Positions 27,758-36,721 are shown, numbered from the stretch's first letter. The stretch is DNA of 64,000 nt from Streptomyces diastatochromogenes (GCF_002242805.1 NZ_MCGQ01000031.1:62001-126000), one strand, 5' to 3'. Program-made: numbers and translations. The notes: generated by a model not told the origin, from the sequence alone.

Positions 27758-28360
27758 GTGGCAGAGGCGGAGCGCATCATCGGTACGCCGGACACCCCGG
27801 ACGACAGCGGCGAGCGGACGTCCGGTGTGCCCGACGCGGGTGAGCAGGAGGCGGCGGCACCGCAGCGGACCGGGCGCGGGCGCCGGATCGCCGTGCTGTT
27901 CGCGGTGGCCGCGTTCGCGTACGCCCTCGACCTGATCAGCAAGATGATCGTGGTCGCGAAGCTGGAGCACCACGCTCCGATCCAGGTGATCGGGGACCTG
28001 CTGGAGCTGCACGCCATCCGCAACCCGGGCGCCGCCTTCGGCTTCGGCGCGGCCTTCACGATCATCTTCACGCTCATCGCGGCCGCCGTGATCGTGGTGA
28101 TCATCCGCCTGGCCCGCAAGCTCTACAGCTTCCCCTGGGCGATCGCCCTCGGCCTGCTGCTCGGCGGCGCGCTCGGTAACCTGACCGACCGGATCTTCCG
28201 GGAGCCCGGGATCTTCCAGGGCGAGGTCGTGGACTTCATCGCGCCCAAGGGCTTCGCGGTGTTCAACCTGGCCGACTCGGCGATCGTGTGCGGCGGCATC
28301 CTGATCGTGCTGCTGTCCTTCCGCGGCCTGGACCCCGACGGCACCGTCCACAAGGACTGA
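27758..28360 (+). CDS. lspA: Lipoprotein signal peptidase (signal peptidase II)
   Basis: 200 residues from GTG 27758, GAGGG eight bases upstream. It is an aspartic protease in the cytoplasmic membrane that removes the signal peptide of diacylated prolipoproteins. Four membrane helices begin at about residue 45. The catalytic aspartates are D144 in GNLTDRIF and D173 in FNLADSAIV; NPGAAFGFG is another conserved motif. A hydrophilic N-terminal extension of about 40 residues precedes the first helix, as in other actinobacteria. It lies 67 bases after the DksA-like gene and 71 before the pseudouridine synthase. Confidence 0.96.
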   Translation: MAEAERIIGTPDTPDDSGERTSGVPDAGEQEAAAPQRTGRGRRIAVLFAVAAFAYALDLISKMIVVAKLEHHAPIQVIGDLLELHAIRNPGAAFGFGAAFTIIFTLIAAAVIVVIIRLARKLYSFPWAIALGLLLGGALGNLTDRIFREPGIFQGEVVDFIAPKGFAVFNLADSAIVCGGILIVLLSFRGLDPDGTVHKD

Positions 28361-28380
28361 CACCGGCCGGCGCGGGGTCG

Positions 28381-28389
28381 TTGTCCACA
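28381..28389 (+). promoter_or_regulatory. DnaA-box-like 9-mer upstream of rluD
   Basis: Exact TTGTCCACA, 43 bases before the GTG start of the pseudouridine synthase and 21 bases past the lspA stop. Confidence 0.4.
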
Positions 28390-28431
28390 GGCTCGGTCGG
28401 GAGCGTCGGAGCCGTCCGGCATACTCGTCGG

Positions 28432-29376
28432 GTGAGCACGATTCCCGAGATCCGTACCCTGCCCGTGCCCGACGGCCTGGAGGGCGAGCGCGTCGACGCC
28501 GCCATCTCCCGCATGTTCGGCTTCTCCCGCACCAAGGCGGCGGAGCTGGCCGCGGCCGGCAAGGTCCAGGTCGACGGGACGGTGGTCGGCAAGTCGGAGC
28601 GGGTGAGCGGAGGCGCCTGGCTCGAGGTCGAGATGCCCCAGGCGCCCGCGCCCGTGCAGGTGGTCGCCGAGCCGGTCGAGGGCATGGAGATCGTGCACGA
28701 CGACGATGACGTGGTCGTGATCGTCAAGCCGGTCGGCGTGGCCGCGCACCCCTCGCCGGGCTGGACCGGCCCGACCGTCATCGGCGGACTCGCCGCCGCC
28801 GGGTACCGGATCTCCACCTCCGGCGCCGCCGAGCGCCAGGGCATCGTGCACCGCCTCGACGTCGGCACCTCCGGCCTGATGGTCGTGGCGAAGTCCGAGT
28901 ACGCGTACACGTCGCTCAAGCGCCAGTTCAAGGAGCGCACGGTCGACAAGCGCTACCACACCCTCGTCCAGGGCCACCCGGACCCGACGAGCGGCACGAT
29001 CGACGCTCCGATCGGCCGGCACCCGAACCACGACTACAAGTGGGCGGTCACGGCCGACGGCAAGCCCTCCGTGACCCACTACGACCTCATCGAGGCCTTC
29101 CGCGCCGCCTCCCTGCTCGACGTGAAGCTGGAGACCGGCCGCACCCACCAGATCCGCGTCCACATGGCCGCCCACCGCCACCCCTGCGTCGGCGACCTGA
29201 CCTACGGCGCCGACCCGACCCTCGCCAAGCGGCTGCGCCTGACCCGCCAGTGGCTGCACGCGGTGCGGCTCGGCTTCGAGCACCCCGGGGACGGGCAGTG
29301 GGTAGAGTTCGCGTGCGACTACCCGGAGGACCTGCAGAGCGCCCTCGACCTGGTCCGCGAGGAGACGTACGGGTGA
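28432..29376 (+). CDS. rluD: RluA/RluD-family pseudouridine synthase
   Basis: 314 residues from GTG 28432. An N-terminal S4 RNA-binding domain (SRTKAAELAAAGKVQVDG, about 28-85) precedes the catalytic domain. The catalytic aspartate is D143 in HRLDVGTSGLMVVAK; GRTHQIRVHMA is the second conserved motif. It isomerises uridines, probably in 23S rRNA helix 69 if truly RluD; the exact target cannot be read from sequence. No ribosome site precedes the start and CATACT ends seven bases upstream, so the message may be leaderless. lspA-rluD linkage is common in bacteria. Confidence 0.9.
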   Translation: MSTIPEIRTLPVPDGLEGERVDAAISRMFGFSRTKAAELAAAGKVQVDGTVVGKSERVSGGAWLEVEMPQAPAPVQVVAEPVEGMEIVHDDDDVVVIVKPVGVAAHPSPGWTGPTVIGGLAAAGYRISTSGAAERQGIVHRLDVGTSGLMVVAKSEYAYTSLKRQFKERTVDKRYHTLVQGHPDPTSGTIDAPIGRHPNHDYKWAVTADGKPSVTHYDLIEAFRAASLLDVKLETGRTHQIRVHMAAHRHPCVGDLTYGADPTLAKRLRLTRQWLHAVRLGFEHPGDGQWVEFACDYPEDLQSALDLVREETYG

Positions 29377-29840
29377 GCACGCCGTACACCGTCCGGATCG
29401 CCGAGGACGCCGCCGACCGCGAGGCCTGCTTCGCGGTGCGCAAGGAGGTCTTCGTCGTCGAGCAGGGTGTTCCGCAGGACATCGAGTACGACGCGTACGA
29501 CGCAGCCGCCGTGCATGTGCTGGCGGTCCGCGAGGACGGCGTGCCGCTCGGCACCGGCCGGCTGCTGTACGGCGAGGCGGCCGCCGCGAAGACCGGCGGG
29601 GACGCCTCGGTGGGCGCCCTGGGGCGGCTCGCCGTCGCCCGTGAGGCGCGCGGGCTGGGCGTCGGCGTGGCCCTGGTGCGCGCCATCGAGGAGGCGGCAC
29701 GCGCGCGTGGCCTGGCCGCCGTGGACCTGCACGCGCAGACCCACGCCCTGGGCTTCTACGAGCGCCTCGGGTACGAGGCGTACGGCCCGGAGTACCCGGA
29801 GGCCGGGATCCCGCACCGGGCGATGCGGCGCGTCCTGTAG
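29373..29840 (+). CDS. GNAT-family N-acetyltransferase (ElaA-like)
   Basis: 155 residues from GTG 29373, which overlaps the rluD stop (GTGA), so the two are co-translated. The acetyl-CoA-binding motif is LGRLAVAREARGLGVGVAL (R-x-x-G-x-G type). The N-terminal VRKEVFVVEQGVPQDIEYD and C-terminal HAQTHALGFYERLGYEAYG are typical of the ElaA/YjcF group. The substrate is unknown. It closes the lspA-rluD operon. Confidence 0.88.
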   Translation: MSTPYTVRIAEDAADREACFAVRKEVFVVEQGVPQDIEYDAYDAAAVHVLAVREDGVPLGTGRLLYGEAAAAKTGGDASVGALGRLAVAREARGLGVGVALVRAIEEAARARGLAAVDLHAQTHALGFYERLGYEAYGPEYPEAGIPHRAMRRVL

Positions 29841-29925
29841 CCGAGGCGCCGTGACGGCCGGTGCGCGGGGGGCCGTGGCAGGCTGGACATCTGCCGTGTG
29901 ATCGTCGACTCCCGGAGCGCCGGCC

Positions 29926-31512
29926 GTGGATCAGTTGGCTCTGTTGTTCGTGGTGCTGCTCGGGGCCCTGGTGAGCGTCCCGGTGGGGGACCGGTTGGGG
30001 TTGCCGGCGCCGGTGCTGATGACCGTGTTCGGCGGGGCTCTGGCGGTGACCGACTTCGTGCCCGACGTGGAGATCCCGCCCGAGCTGATCCTGCCCGGAC
30101 TGCTGCCGCCGCTGCTCTACGCCGCCGTACGGCGGACCTCGTGGCGGCAGTTCACGGCGAACAAGCGGCCGATCTTCCTGCTGGCGGTCGCCCTGGTGTT
30201 CGTGACGACAGTGTGTGTGGCCGCCGTCGCCCATGCGATCGTGCCCGGTCTGCCGGTCGCCGCCGCCGTGGCGCTGGGCGCCCTGATCGCCCCGCCGGAC
30301 CCGGTCGCGGCCACCGCCGTCGCCGGGCAGCTCGGACTGCCGCGCCGTCTGGTGTCGATCCTGGAGGGCGAGGGGCTCTTCAACGACGTCACGGCCATCG
30401 TGCTCTACCACGTGGCGATCGCCGCCGCCGTGAGCGGGGAGTTCTCGGCCTGGCGAGCCGGTGTCGACCTGGTCCTGTCGGCCGTGGTCGCCGTCGTGAT
30501 CGGGCTGGCCCTCGGCTGGGGCGCGAACAAGCTGATGGACCTGCTCGGCGACCCCACCCTGCAGATCGGGCTGACCCTGCTGGTGCCGTACGCCTCCTAC
30601 GTCCTCGCGGAGGAGCTGCACGGGTCCGGGGTGCTCGCCGTACTCACCACGGCCCTCTTCCTCGCCGAGTACGCCACCGATGCCGACGACGTGATGACCC
30701 GGCTGGCCGGGTACACCTTCTGGGACATCATCGACACGCTCGTCACCGGTGTCGCCTTCGGGCTGATCGGCCTCGAACTGCACAACGCGATCAGGACGGC
30801 GACCGGGCGCTGGGGCGAGCTGATCGGCTGGTCCGCCACGATCGTCGGCGTCGTCGTCCTCGTACGGCTGCTGTGGCTGGTGCCCGCGACCTGGCTGACC
30901 AAGCGGCTGCACGCGCTGCGGGACTACGACGAGGACATCCCGGTGAGCTGGCGCGAGACCGTCGTGATGTGGTGGTCCGGGATGCGTGGGGTGGCCTCGG
31001 TGGCGCTGGCGCTCGCGATCCCGCTCAAGACGGACGACGGATCCCCCTTCCCCGACCGCGACGAGATCGTCTTCATCGCCTTCGGGGTGATCATCGCCAC
31101 GCTGGTGCTGCAGGGGCTGACACTGCCCTGGCTGGTGAAGCGGCTGGGGGTGCGGGCCGACTCCGAGCGGGAGACGGAGTTCGAGGAGGAGCTGGCGCGA
31201 CGGGCCACGAAGGCCGCCAGGCGGAGGCTGCGGGAGATCGAGCAGGTGGAGGAGTTGCCGGAGGAGCTGGCGGAGCAGATGTTGCGGCGGGCCTTCGACA
31301 TCGGGATCCGGATCAGCCCGGACATGGGGGAGGCGGAGCGGCGGGAGGCGCACCAGCAGCGGGAGCGGCGGGTGAAGCGGGTGAGGCGGATCCAAGGGGA
31401 GATGCTGAGTGCGGCTCGGCACGAGGTGTTGGCCGCACGGAGTGAGCCCGGGGCGGATCCGGAGATCGTGGACCGGGTGCTGAGGCATCTCGATGTGCGG
31501 AGCCTGCGCTGA
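29926..31512 (+). CDS. Na+(K+)/H+ antiporter, CPA1 family
   Basis: 528 residues from GTG 29926. About twelve membrane helices fill residues 1-410. Family motifs: LPGLLPPLLYAAVRRT, ALIAPPDPVAATAVAGQLG (transport-site aspartate) and LEGEGLFNDVTAIVLY. The final 115 residues form a charged, Glu/Arg-rich helical cytoplasmic tail (EEELARRATKAARRRLREIE), likely a coiled-coil regulatory domain. It exchanges cytoplasmic sodium or potassium for protons; ion choice is not predictable here. It stands alone, 85 bases after the acetyltransferase. Confidence 0.9.
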   Translation: MDQLALLFVVLLGALVSVPVGDRLGLPAPVLMTVFGGALAVTDFVPDVEIPPELILPGLLPPLLYAAVRRTSWRQFTANKRPIFLLAVALVFVTTVCVAAVAHAIVPGLPVAAAVALGALIAPPDPVAATAVAGQLGLPRRLVSILEGEGLFNDVTAIVLYHVAIAAAVSGEFSAWRAGVDLVLSAVVAVVIGLALGWGANKLMDLLGDPTLQIGLTLLVPYASYVLAEELHGSGVLAVLTTALFLAEYATDADDVMTRLAGYTFWDIIDTLVTGVAFGLIGLELHNAIRTATGRWGELIGWSATIVGVVVLVRLLWLVPATWLTKRLHALRDYDEDIPVSWRETVVMWWSGMRGVASVALALAIPLKTDDGSPFPDRDEIVFIAFGVIIATLVLQGLTLPWLVKRLGVRADSERETEFEEELARRATKAARRRLREIEQVEELPEELAEQMLRRAFDIGIRISPDMGEAERREAHQQRERRVKRVRRIQGEMLSAARHEVLAARSEPGADPEIVDRVLRHLDVRSLR

Positions 31513-31535
31513 TTCTCATACAAGCAGACCGGGGT

Positions 31536-31544
31536 TGTGGATAA
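31536..31544 (-). promoter_or_regulatory. DnaA-box-like 9-mer upstream of the SDR gene
   Basis: The minus strand reads TTATCCACA, the classical DnaA box. It is 40 bases before the SDR start in a 71-base gap, so it overlaps the place expected for the promoter. Confidence 0.4.
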
Positions 31545-31583
31545 CCGGAAGCGTGCGCCGGGCGGCGTTCGTACTCTCGGATC

Positions 31584-32324
31584 ATGACTCGCAACATCGT
31601 GATCAGTGGTGGCGGTACGGGAATTGGCCTCGCGACGGCGCACGCCTTCGCCGCGGACGGGGACCGGGTGCTGCTGCTCGGGCGGCGCGCGGAGGTGCTG
31701 GAGAAGGCAGGGGTGCCCAGGGCGCTCACCTATGCCGCGGATCTGGCCGAACCCGGTGACGTGCGGGGCGTCGCCCGGTTCGTGGCCGAGGAGTTCGGCA
31801 CCGTCGACGTGCTCGTGCACAGCGCGGGCGGCGCGGGGCAGCTGGAGCCCCCGGCCGGCAGCGACGACCCCCTCGACCGGGTGTTCCACAACTGGACGGT
31901 CAACTTCCGGCTGAACACACTCACGGCCGCCCTCCTCACCGAAGCCCTCAAGGACCGGCTCGCCGAGCCCGGCGGCCGGGTGCTCTTCCTCAGTTCCATT
32001 GCCGCGTACCGGGGTTCGGGCAGCGGCGCGTACGCGGCGGCCAAGGCGGGGCTGCATCCCTATGCCCATGACCTCGCCCGTGAGCTGGGGCCACGCGGCA
32101 TCACCGTGAACGTGGTGGCACCCGGGTACATCGAGGACACCGAGTTCTTCGGAGACACCATGGACCAGGCGCGGCGGCAGCGGCTCATCGCCGACACCGT
32201 GACCGGCCGCGCCGGCATACCCGGGGATGTGGCCGCGACCCTGCGCTGGCTGGCCTCGCCCGAAGCCGGGCATGTCACCTCGCAGGTGATCCAGGTCAAC
32301 GGGGGTAGCGAGCGGGGCCGTTGA
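31584..32324 (+). CDS. Short-chain dehydrogenase/reductase
   Basis: 246 residues from ATG 31584. Classical SDR: the nucleotide loop is SGGGTGIGLA, NAG-like motif HSAGG, catalytic Ser in LFLSSIAAY, and Y150-x3-K154 in GAYAAAKAG. GITVNVVAPGYIEDTEFF follows in the usual place. R29-R30 after the second strand (LLLGRRAEV) favours NADP(H). The substrate is unknown; the closest annotated group is the FabG-like 3-oxoacyl reductases. The last 29 bases overlap the convergent mscS gene. Confidence 0.9.
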   Translation: MTRNIVISGGGTGIGLATAHAFAADGDRVLLLGRRAEVLEKAGVPRALTYAADLAEPGDVRGVARFVAEEFGTVDVLVHSAGGAGQLEPPAGSDDPLDRVFHNWTVNFRLNTLTAALLTEALKDRLAEPGGRVLFLSSIAAYRGSGSGAYAAAKAGLHPYAHDLARELGPRGITVNVVAPGYIEDTEFFGDTMDQARRQRLIADTVTGRAGIPGDVAATLRWLASPEAGHVTSQVIQVNGGSERGR

Positions 32325-33378
32325 CGGACCGTGCGGTCAGCCCCGGCGGCAGGACCGCGTCGGCGGTGTTGACGCGGGGCAGGGCGTAGGGGTGTTCGGC
32401 CGACAGCCAGGTGATCATCTGCTCGCGGACGGTGACCCGGACCGTCCAGATGTCGTCCGCGTCCTTCGCGGTCACCAGGGCGCGCACCTGGATGGTGTTC
32501 GGGGTGGCGTCCGTCACGTACAGGTTGTAATTGCGGCCGTCCCAGGCCGGGCACTGACGCAGGATGTCGCGGAGCCTCTCGCGCATCGCCTCGATCGGCG
32601 CGCCGTGGTCGAGGTGCCAGAAGACGGTGCCCGTCATCTGCGGAGTGCCCCGCGACCAGTTCTCGAAGGGTTTGGAGGTGAAGTACGACACCGGCATCGT
32701 GATCCGTCGCTCGTCCCAGGTCCGTACCGTCAGGAAGGTCAGGGTGATCTCCTCCACCGTGCCCCACTCGCCGTCCACCACCACCGTGTCGCCGATACGC
32801 ACCATGTCGCCGAAGGCGATCTGCAGCCCCGCGAACATGTTCGACAGCGTCGACTGGGCGGCGACGCCGGCGACGATGCCGAGGATGCCGGCGGAGGCCA
32901 GCAGCGAGGCACCGGCCGCGCGCATTGCCGGGAACGTCAGCAGCATCGAGGCGCTCGCCACCACGATCACGATCGCGGAGACCACCCGCATGATCAGCTC
33001 CACCTGGGTGCGCACCCGGCGCACCCGGGCGGCGTCCGGGTGGGCCCGCGCGTACCGGGTGTAGGAGGTCTCGACGACCGCCGCGGCGATCCGGATCACC
33101 AGCCAGGCGGCGGACCCGATCAGCACCAGGGTCAGGGTCCGGCCCACGCCGGTGTGATGCCGCTGCAGCAGGTTCGCGTGGTCGTAGGAGCCTCTGAGCA
33201 GGGCGGCGCACAGCACGAGTTGATAGGGGATGCGGCCGCGCCGCAGCAGGTCCCACAGAGGGGTTTCGGGGTTTCGTTCGTCGGCCTTGCGCAGCAGTCG
33301 GTCGGTGGCCCAGCCGATGGCCAGGGTGAGCAGGACCGAGCCGCCGAGCACGATGAGGGGGCGGAGCACATTCTCCAT
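32296..33378 (-). CDS. MscS-family mechanosensitive ion channel
   Basis: 360 residues from ATG 33378. Hydrophobic segments lie at about 8-27, 50-66, 80-100, 126-148 and 153-182; the last one is the pore-lining helix (AAGASLLASAGILGIVAGVA), directly followed by AAQSTLSNMFAGLQIAFGD, the MscS hallmark. A beta domain (GDTVVVDGEWGTVEEITLTF) and a C-terminal alpha/beta domain complete it. It releases solutes on hypo-osmotic shock. Its 3' end overlaps the SDR gene by 29 bases tail to tail, so neither has an intervening terminator. Confidence 0.92.
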   Translation of the reverse strand: MENVLRPLIVLGGSVLLTLAIGWATDRLLRKADERNPETPLWDLLRRGRIPYQLVLCAALLRGSYDHANLLQRHHTGVGRTLTLVLIGSAAWLVIRIAAAVVETSYTRYARAHPDAARVRRVRTQVELIMRVVSAIVIVVASASMLLTFPAMRAAGASLLASAGILGIVAGVAAQSTLSNMFAGLQIAFGDMVRIGDTVVVDGEWGTVEEITLTFLTVRTWDERRITMPVSYFTSKPFENWSRGTPQMTGTVFWHLDHGAPIEAMRERLRDILRQCPAWDGRNYNLYVTDATPNTIQVRALVTAKDADDIWTVRVTVREQMITWLSAEHPYALPRVNTADAVLPPGLTARSVNGPARYPR

Positions 33379-33485
33379 GTCTTCGCGTCTTACCAGGCTC
33401 GCGGCGTCATGAACCTGCGACTTCGCGGCGCACCCGGGAAAGGCCGCGCTACGGCGTTGTCGTACCCGGCTGGCACCATGGCCTC

Positions 33486-34055
33486 ATGAACATCATGCTC
33501 TTGCACTCGACCTACGGGCTCAGGCCCGCGGTGCGCGAGGCCGCGGACCGGCTGCGCGCGGCGGGCCACGAGGTGTGGACGCCGGACCTCTTCGAGGGGC
33601 GCACGTTCGAGACGGTCGAGGAGGGGATGGAGTTCAAGGAGCGGATCGGCAAGGAGGAGCTGCTCAAGCGGGCCGTGCTGGCGGCGGCGCCGTACTCGGA
33701 GCGGGGGCTCGTGTACGCCGGGTTCTCGCTCGGCGCCTCCATCGCGCAGACCCTGGCCCTCGGCGACGAGAAGGCACGCGGCCTGCTGCTCCTGCACGGC
33801 ACCTCGGACCTCGCGCCGAACACGCGGGTGGACGAGTTGCCGGTGCAGCTGCACGTGGCCGAGCCGGACCCGTTCGAGACGGACGACTGGCTGAGCGCCT
33901 GGTACCTGCAGATGGGCAGGGCGGGGGCGGACGTGGAGGTCTACCGGTACGCCGGGGCGGGGCACCTGTACACCGACCCCGGGCTGCCGGACTACGACGC
34001 GGAGGCTGCCGAGGCCACCTGGCGGGTGGCGCTCGGCTTCCTCGACAGCCTGTAA
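33486..34055 (+). CDS. Dienelactone hydrolase family alpha/beta hydrolase
   Basis: 189 residues from ATG 33486. The N-terminal strand MNIMLLHSTYGLRPAV and the elbow YAGFSLGAS (G-F-S-L-G) place it in the dienelactone hydrolase group. True dienelactone hydrolases use Cys at the elbow, while this one has Ser, so a different ester or an unknown substrate is likely. Asp and His candidates are in HVAEPDPFETDD and GAGHLYTDPG near the C-terminus. It converges on phoD with only seven bases between stops. Confidence 0.85.
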   Translation: MNIMLLHSTYGLRPAVREAADRLRAAGHEVWTPDLFEGRTFETVEEGMEFKERIGKEELLKRAVLAAAPYSERGLVYAGFSLGASIAQTLALGDEKARGLLLLHGTSDLAPNTRVDELPVQLHVAEPDPFETDDWLSAWYLQMGRAGADVEVYRYAGAGHLYTDPGLPDYDAEAAEATWRVALGFLDSL

Positions 34056-34062
34056 GGCTCGG

Positions 34063-35733
34063 CTACACCGGGTCGTAGGTGCGCTCCACCTTCTGCGTGC
34101 CGCTGCGGGTGCGGTACGAACGCACCCAGGAGGAGGTCGCGTCGGCGGCCGTGCGGTCGGACAGGACGTAGTAGTCCATCTGCGCACGGTCGGAGGTGAT
34201 GTCCAGGACGCCGTAGCCGTGGCGGTCGGTGTCCACCCAGTGGACGTGCCGGTTGGCAGCCTTGATGAGCGGCGAGGCGATCGCGGAGACGGTGCCCTCG
34301 GGGACCTTCACGATGTCGTCGAGGTTGTCGGAGGTCACCGAGGTCACCACGAACTCGGTGGCCGCCGAGGCCGACAGCGGGTAGGTGCCCGCGTCCACCG
34401 GCACGTCGTTGGCCCACGCCATGTGGATGTCACCGGTCAGGAAGACGGTGTTGCCGATGGCGTTGGAGCGCAGGTGGTCCAGCAGCTCGCGGCGGTCGTC
34501 GGTGTAGCCGTCCCACTGGTCGGTGTTGGCGGCGATGCCCTCCTGCGGCAGCCCGAGCAGCTTGGCGAGCGGCTTGAACAGGTCGGCGGAGAGGGAGCCG
34601 AAGGAGAACGGCGAGATCATCACCGAGTTGCCGACCAGCCGCCACTTGGTGTCGGAGGCCTTCAGTCCGGCCTTCAGCCAGTCGAGCTGGGCCCGGCCGG
34701 TGATCGTACGGTTCGGGTCGTCCACCGAGCCGCTGGCCGTCGCGGCCTGCTGGGAGCGGAAGGAGCGCAGGTCCAGCAGGGAGAGGTCGGCGAGCTTGCC
34801 GAAGCGCAGCCGGCGGTAGGTGGTGCCGGCGATCGCGGGACGGACCGGCATCCACTCGAAGTAGGCCTGCTTGGCGGCGGCCTGACGAGCCGTCCAGGTG
34901 CCCTCGGCGCCCTCGGTGTGGTTGACCGCGCCGCCCGACCAGGCGTTGTCGGCGAACTCGTGGTCGTCCCAGATCGCGACGACCGGCGCCTTCAGGTGCA
35001 GCGCCTGCAGGTCGGGGTCGGTCTTGTACTTCGCGTGCCGGATCCGGTAGTCGGCGAGGGTGATGATCTCGTTCGTGGGGGCGTGCGGGCGGACGACCGT
35101 GCCCCGGGCCGCGTACTCGCCGGACTTGTACTCGTAGATGTAGTCGCCGAGGTGCAGCCAGGCGTCGAGGTCGCTGCGGGCCGCGAGGTGGCGGTAGGCG
35201 GAGAAGTAGCCGGCCTCCCAGTTGGCGCAGGAGACCACGCCGAAGCGCAGGCCGGGGACGGCAGCGTCCGCCGCCGGCGCGGTGCGGGTGCGCGCCACCG
35301 GGGAGTCGGTGCCGCCGGCCGAGAAGCGGAACCAGTAGTCGGTGGCCGGCTCCAGGCCGCGGATGTCGGCCTTGACGGTGTGGTCGGAGGCCGCGCTCGC
35401 CGTGGTCGAGCCCTTGGCGACGATGGTCGTCAGCGCCTTGTCCTTGGCGACGACCCAGCTCACCTCGGTGTCCGGGCCGAGCCCGGAGCCGGGTATCGCC
35501 TCGGGGGTGGGGGTCACCCGGGTCCACAGCAGGACGCCGTCGGGCAGCGGGTCGCCCGAGGCGACGCCGTGCAGGAAGGCGGGGGCGTCCGTGGCGGCGC
35601 GCGCCGGGAGGGCGGCGGCGAGCGGGCCGGCCAGGACAGCGGTCGCCGCCGCGGCCTTGACGACCGTACGGCGGCGGGGCGAAAGGGAGTTGAGGCGCTT
35701 GGCGGCCTCGGATGGCTGGTATCGACTGGTCAC
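34063..35733 (-). CDS. phoD: PhoD-family alkaline phosphatase/phosphodiesterase, Tat-exported
   Basis: 556 residues, GTG start at 35733. A twin-arginine signal, SPRRRTVVKAAAATAVLAG (18-36), ends near ALPARA (41-46). The mature part starts with HGVASGDPLPDGVLLWTRV, the PhoD N-domain, followed by the metallophosphoesterase core: NWEAGYFSAYRH, LHLGDYIYEY, AIWDDHEFADN and FLTGDIHMAWAND. It releases phosphate from esters outside the cell. The S. coelicolor counterpart belongs to the PhoP regulon. One PHO-box-like unit, GTTCGCCCGCT, is seen at 35776-35766 on the minus strand, but it lies inside a hairpin, so I give it little weight. Confidence 0.94.
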   Translation of the reverse strand: MTSRYQPSEAAKRLNSLSPRRRTVVKAAAATAVLAGPLAAALPARAATDAPAFLHGVASGDPLPDGVLLWTRVTPTPEAIPGSGLGPDTEVSWVVAKDKALTTIVAKGSTTASAASDHTVKADIRGLEPATDYWFRFSAGGTDSPVARTRTAPAADAAVPGLRFGVVSCANWEAGYFSAYRHLAARSDLDAWLHLGDYIYEYKSGEYAARGTVVRPHAPTNEIITLADYRIRHAKYKTDPDLQALHLKAPVVAIWDDHEFADNAWSGGAVNHTEGAEGTWTARQAAAKQAYFEWMPVRPAIAGTTYRRLRFGKLADLSLLDLRSFRSQQAATASGSVDDPNRTITGRAQLDWLKAGLKASDTKWRLVGNSVMISPFSFGSLSADLFKPLAKLLGLPQEGIAANTDQWDGYTDDRRELLDHLRSNAIGNTVFLTGDIHMAWANDVPVDAGTYPLSASAATEFVVTSVTSDNLDDIVKVPEGTVSAIASPLIKAANRHVHWVDTDRHGYGVLDITSDRAQMDYYVLSDRTAADATSSWVRSYRTRSGTQKVERTYDPV

Positions 35734-35762
35734 GACCCATCAGGTTACTGATCGGTATGCGC

Positions 35763-35797
35763 AAGAGCGGGCGAACTCCGAAAGTTCGCCCGCTCTT
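35763..35797 (-). terminator. Hairpin between the DsbA-like gene and phoD
   Basis: A perfect 15-bp stem (35763-35777 with 35783-35797) and a 5-base loop. It lies 40 bases past the DsbA-like stop and 30 bases before the phoD start, both on the minus strand. The tail CTTGCGC is not T-rich, so it may also work as an operator. Confidence 0.7.
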
Positions 35798-35836
35798 CAT
35801 GCGGTGATCAGATTCTGACGAATCGCCAGATAGGCG

Positions 35837-36655
35837 TCAGCCCTTGAGAGCCGCGTCCACCGCCGTGTTGAAGTCGGCCACCGACATGGGCGGGTTGCCC
35901 TGGTTGCCGGTGGTGAGCTTCTTGCCGTCCATGACGAAGCTCGGGGTGCCCGTCACGCCGTCCTTGTTGTCGTCGAAGGTCTTCGACATGGCCATCGCCC
36001 AGGCGTCGTAGGTGCCCTTCTTGACCGCGTCCTGGAACTTCGCGTTGCTCTTCAGCGCGGGCACGGTGTCGGCGACCTTGATGAGGTAGCTGTCGTCCTT
36101 GAACTTGTCGGTGTTCTCGTCCGGGTGCCACTTCGTGGAGTACAGCGCGGTCTTGTACTCGAGGAACGCCTCGGGGCTGACGTTGAGCGCCGCGCCCAGT
36201 GCGCTCAGCGCGTTCTTGGAGCCCACGCCGTTGTCGTGGTTGTCGATGAACGTGCCGCTGATGAACTGGATCTTGTACTTGCCGGCGTCGATGTCCTTCT
36301 TCACCGTCGAGCCGACGGTCTGCTCGAACGCGGCGCACACCGGGCAGCGCGGGTCCTCGTAGACCTTGAGGGTCTTCTTGGCGGTGTCCTTGCCGATGAC
36401 GACGGTGGTGCCCTTCGTGCCCGTGGTGTTGGCCGGGGCGACGACCGAGGCGTCCTTCAGGCCCTCCCAGTAGCTGGGCTTGTTCATCTGGACGACGGCG
36501 TAGCCGATGCCGCCGGCCGCGGCCAGCACGCCCACGACCGAGGCGGCCACGATGACCTGCCGCCTGACCTTGGCGCGCTTGGCCTGCCGCTCGCGCTCCT
36601 GGCGCAGCCGCTCCCGGGCCGCCGACTTCGACGCCTGACTGTTCCGCTTGCTCAT
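35837..36655 (-). CDS. Membrane-anchored DsbA-like thiol oxidoreductase
   Basis: 272 residues from ATG 36655 (GGAG nine bases upstream; an upstream in-frame start would add ten residues). A strongly basic cytoplasmic segment (1-32) is followed by one membrane helix (33-55) and an extracytoplasmic thioredoxin domain of the DsbA/DSBA_4 type. The redox motif is C104-P-V-C107 in YEDPRCPVCAAFEQ. The cis-proline loop is likely TGTPSFVMDG. It should form or shuffle disulfides in exported proteins. Mycobacterial and streptomycete homologues show the same anchor. Confidence 0.92.
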   Translation of the reverse strand: MSKRNSQASKSAARERLRQERERQAKRAKVRRQVIVAASVVGVLAAAGGIGYAVVQMNKPSYWEGLKDASVVAPANTTGTKGTTVVIGKDTAKKTLKVYEDPRCPVCAAFEQTVGSTVKKDIDAGKYKIQFISGTFIDNHDNGVGSKNALSALGAALNVSPEAFLEYKTALYSTKWHPDENTDKFKDDSYLIKVADTVPALKSNAKFQDAVKKGTYDAWAMAMSKTFDDNKDGVTGTPSFVMDGKKLTTGNQGNPPMSVADFNTAVDAALKG

Positions 36656-36721
36656 GTTGGTGATCTCCGTGTGGGACGCGCACATGCCGTACGCGGGATA
36701 CGTATGGGGGACTGATCGTGC

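Noticed and set aside
28123..31488. A minus-strand open frame of about 1100 codons under lspA, rluD and the antiporter
   Set aside because: Composition is Arg/Pro/His/Gln-rich without any motif, while three genes with strong motifs lie opposite.
35763..35797. A PHO box controlling phoD
   Set aside because: Only one 11-base unit is recognisable and it lies inside a perfect hairpin; functional PHO boxes have at least two direct units.
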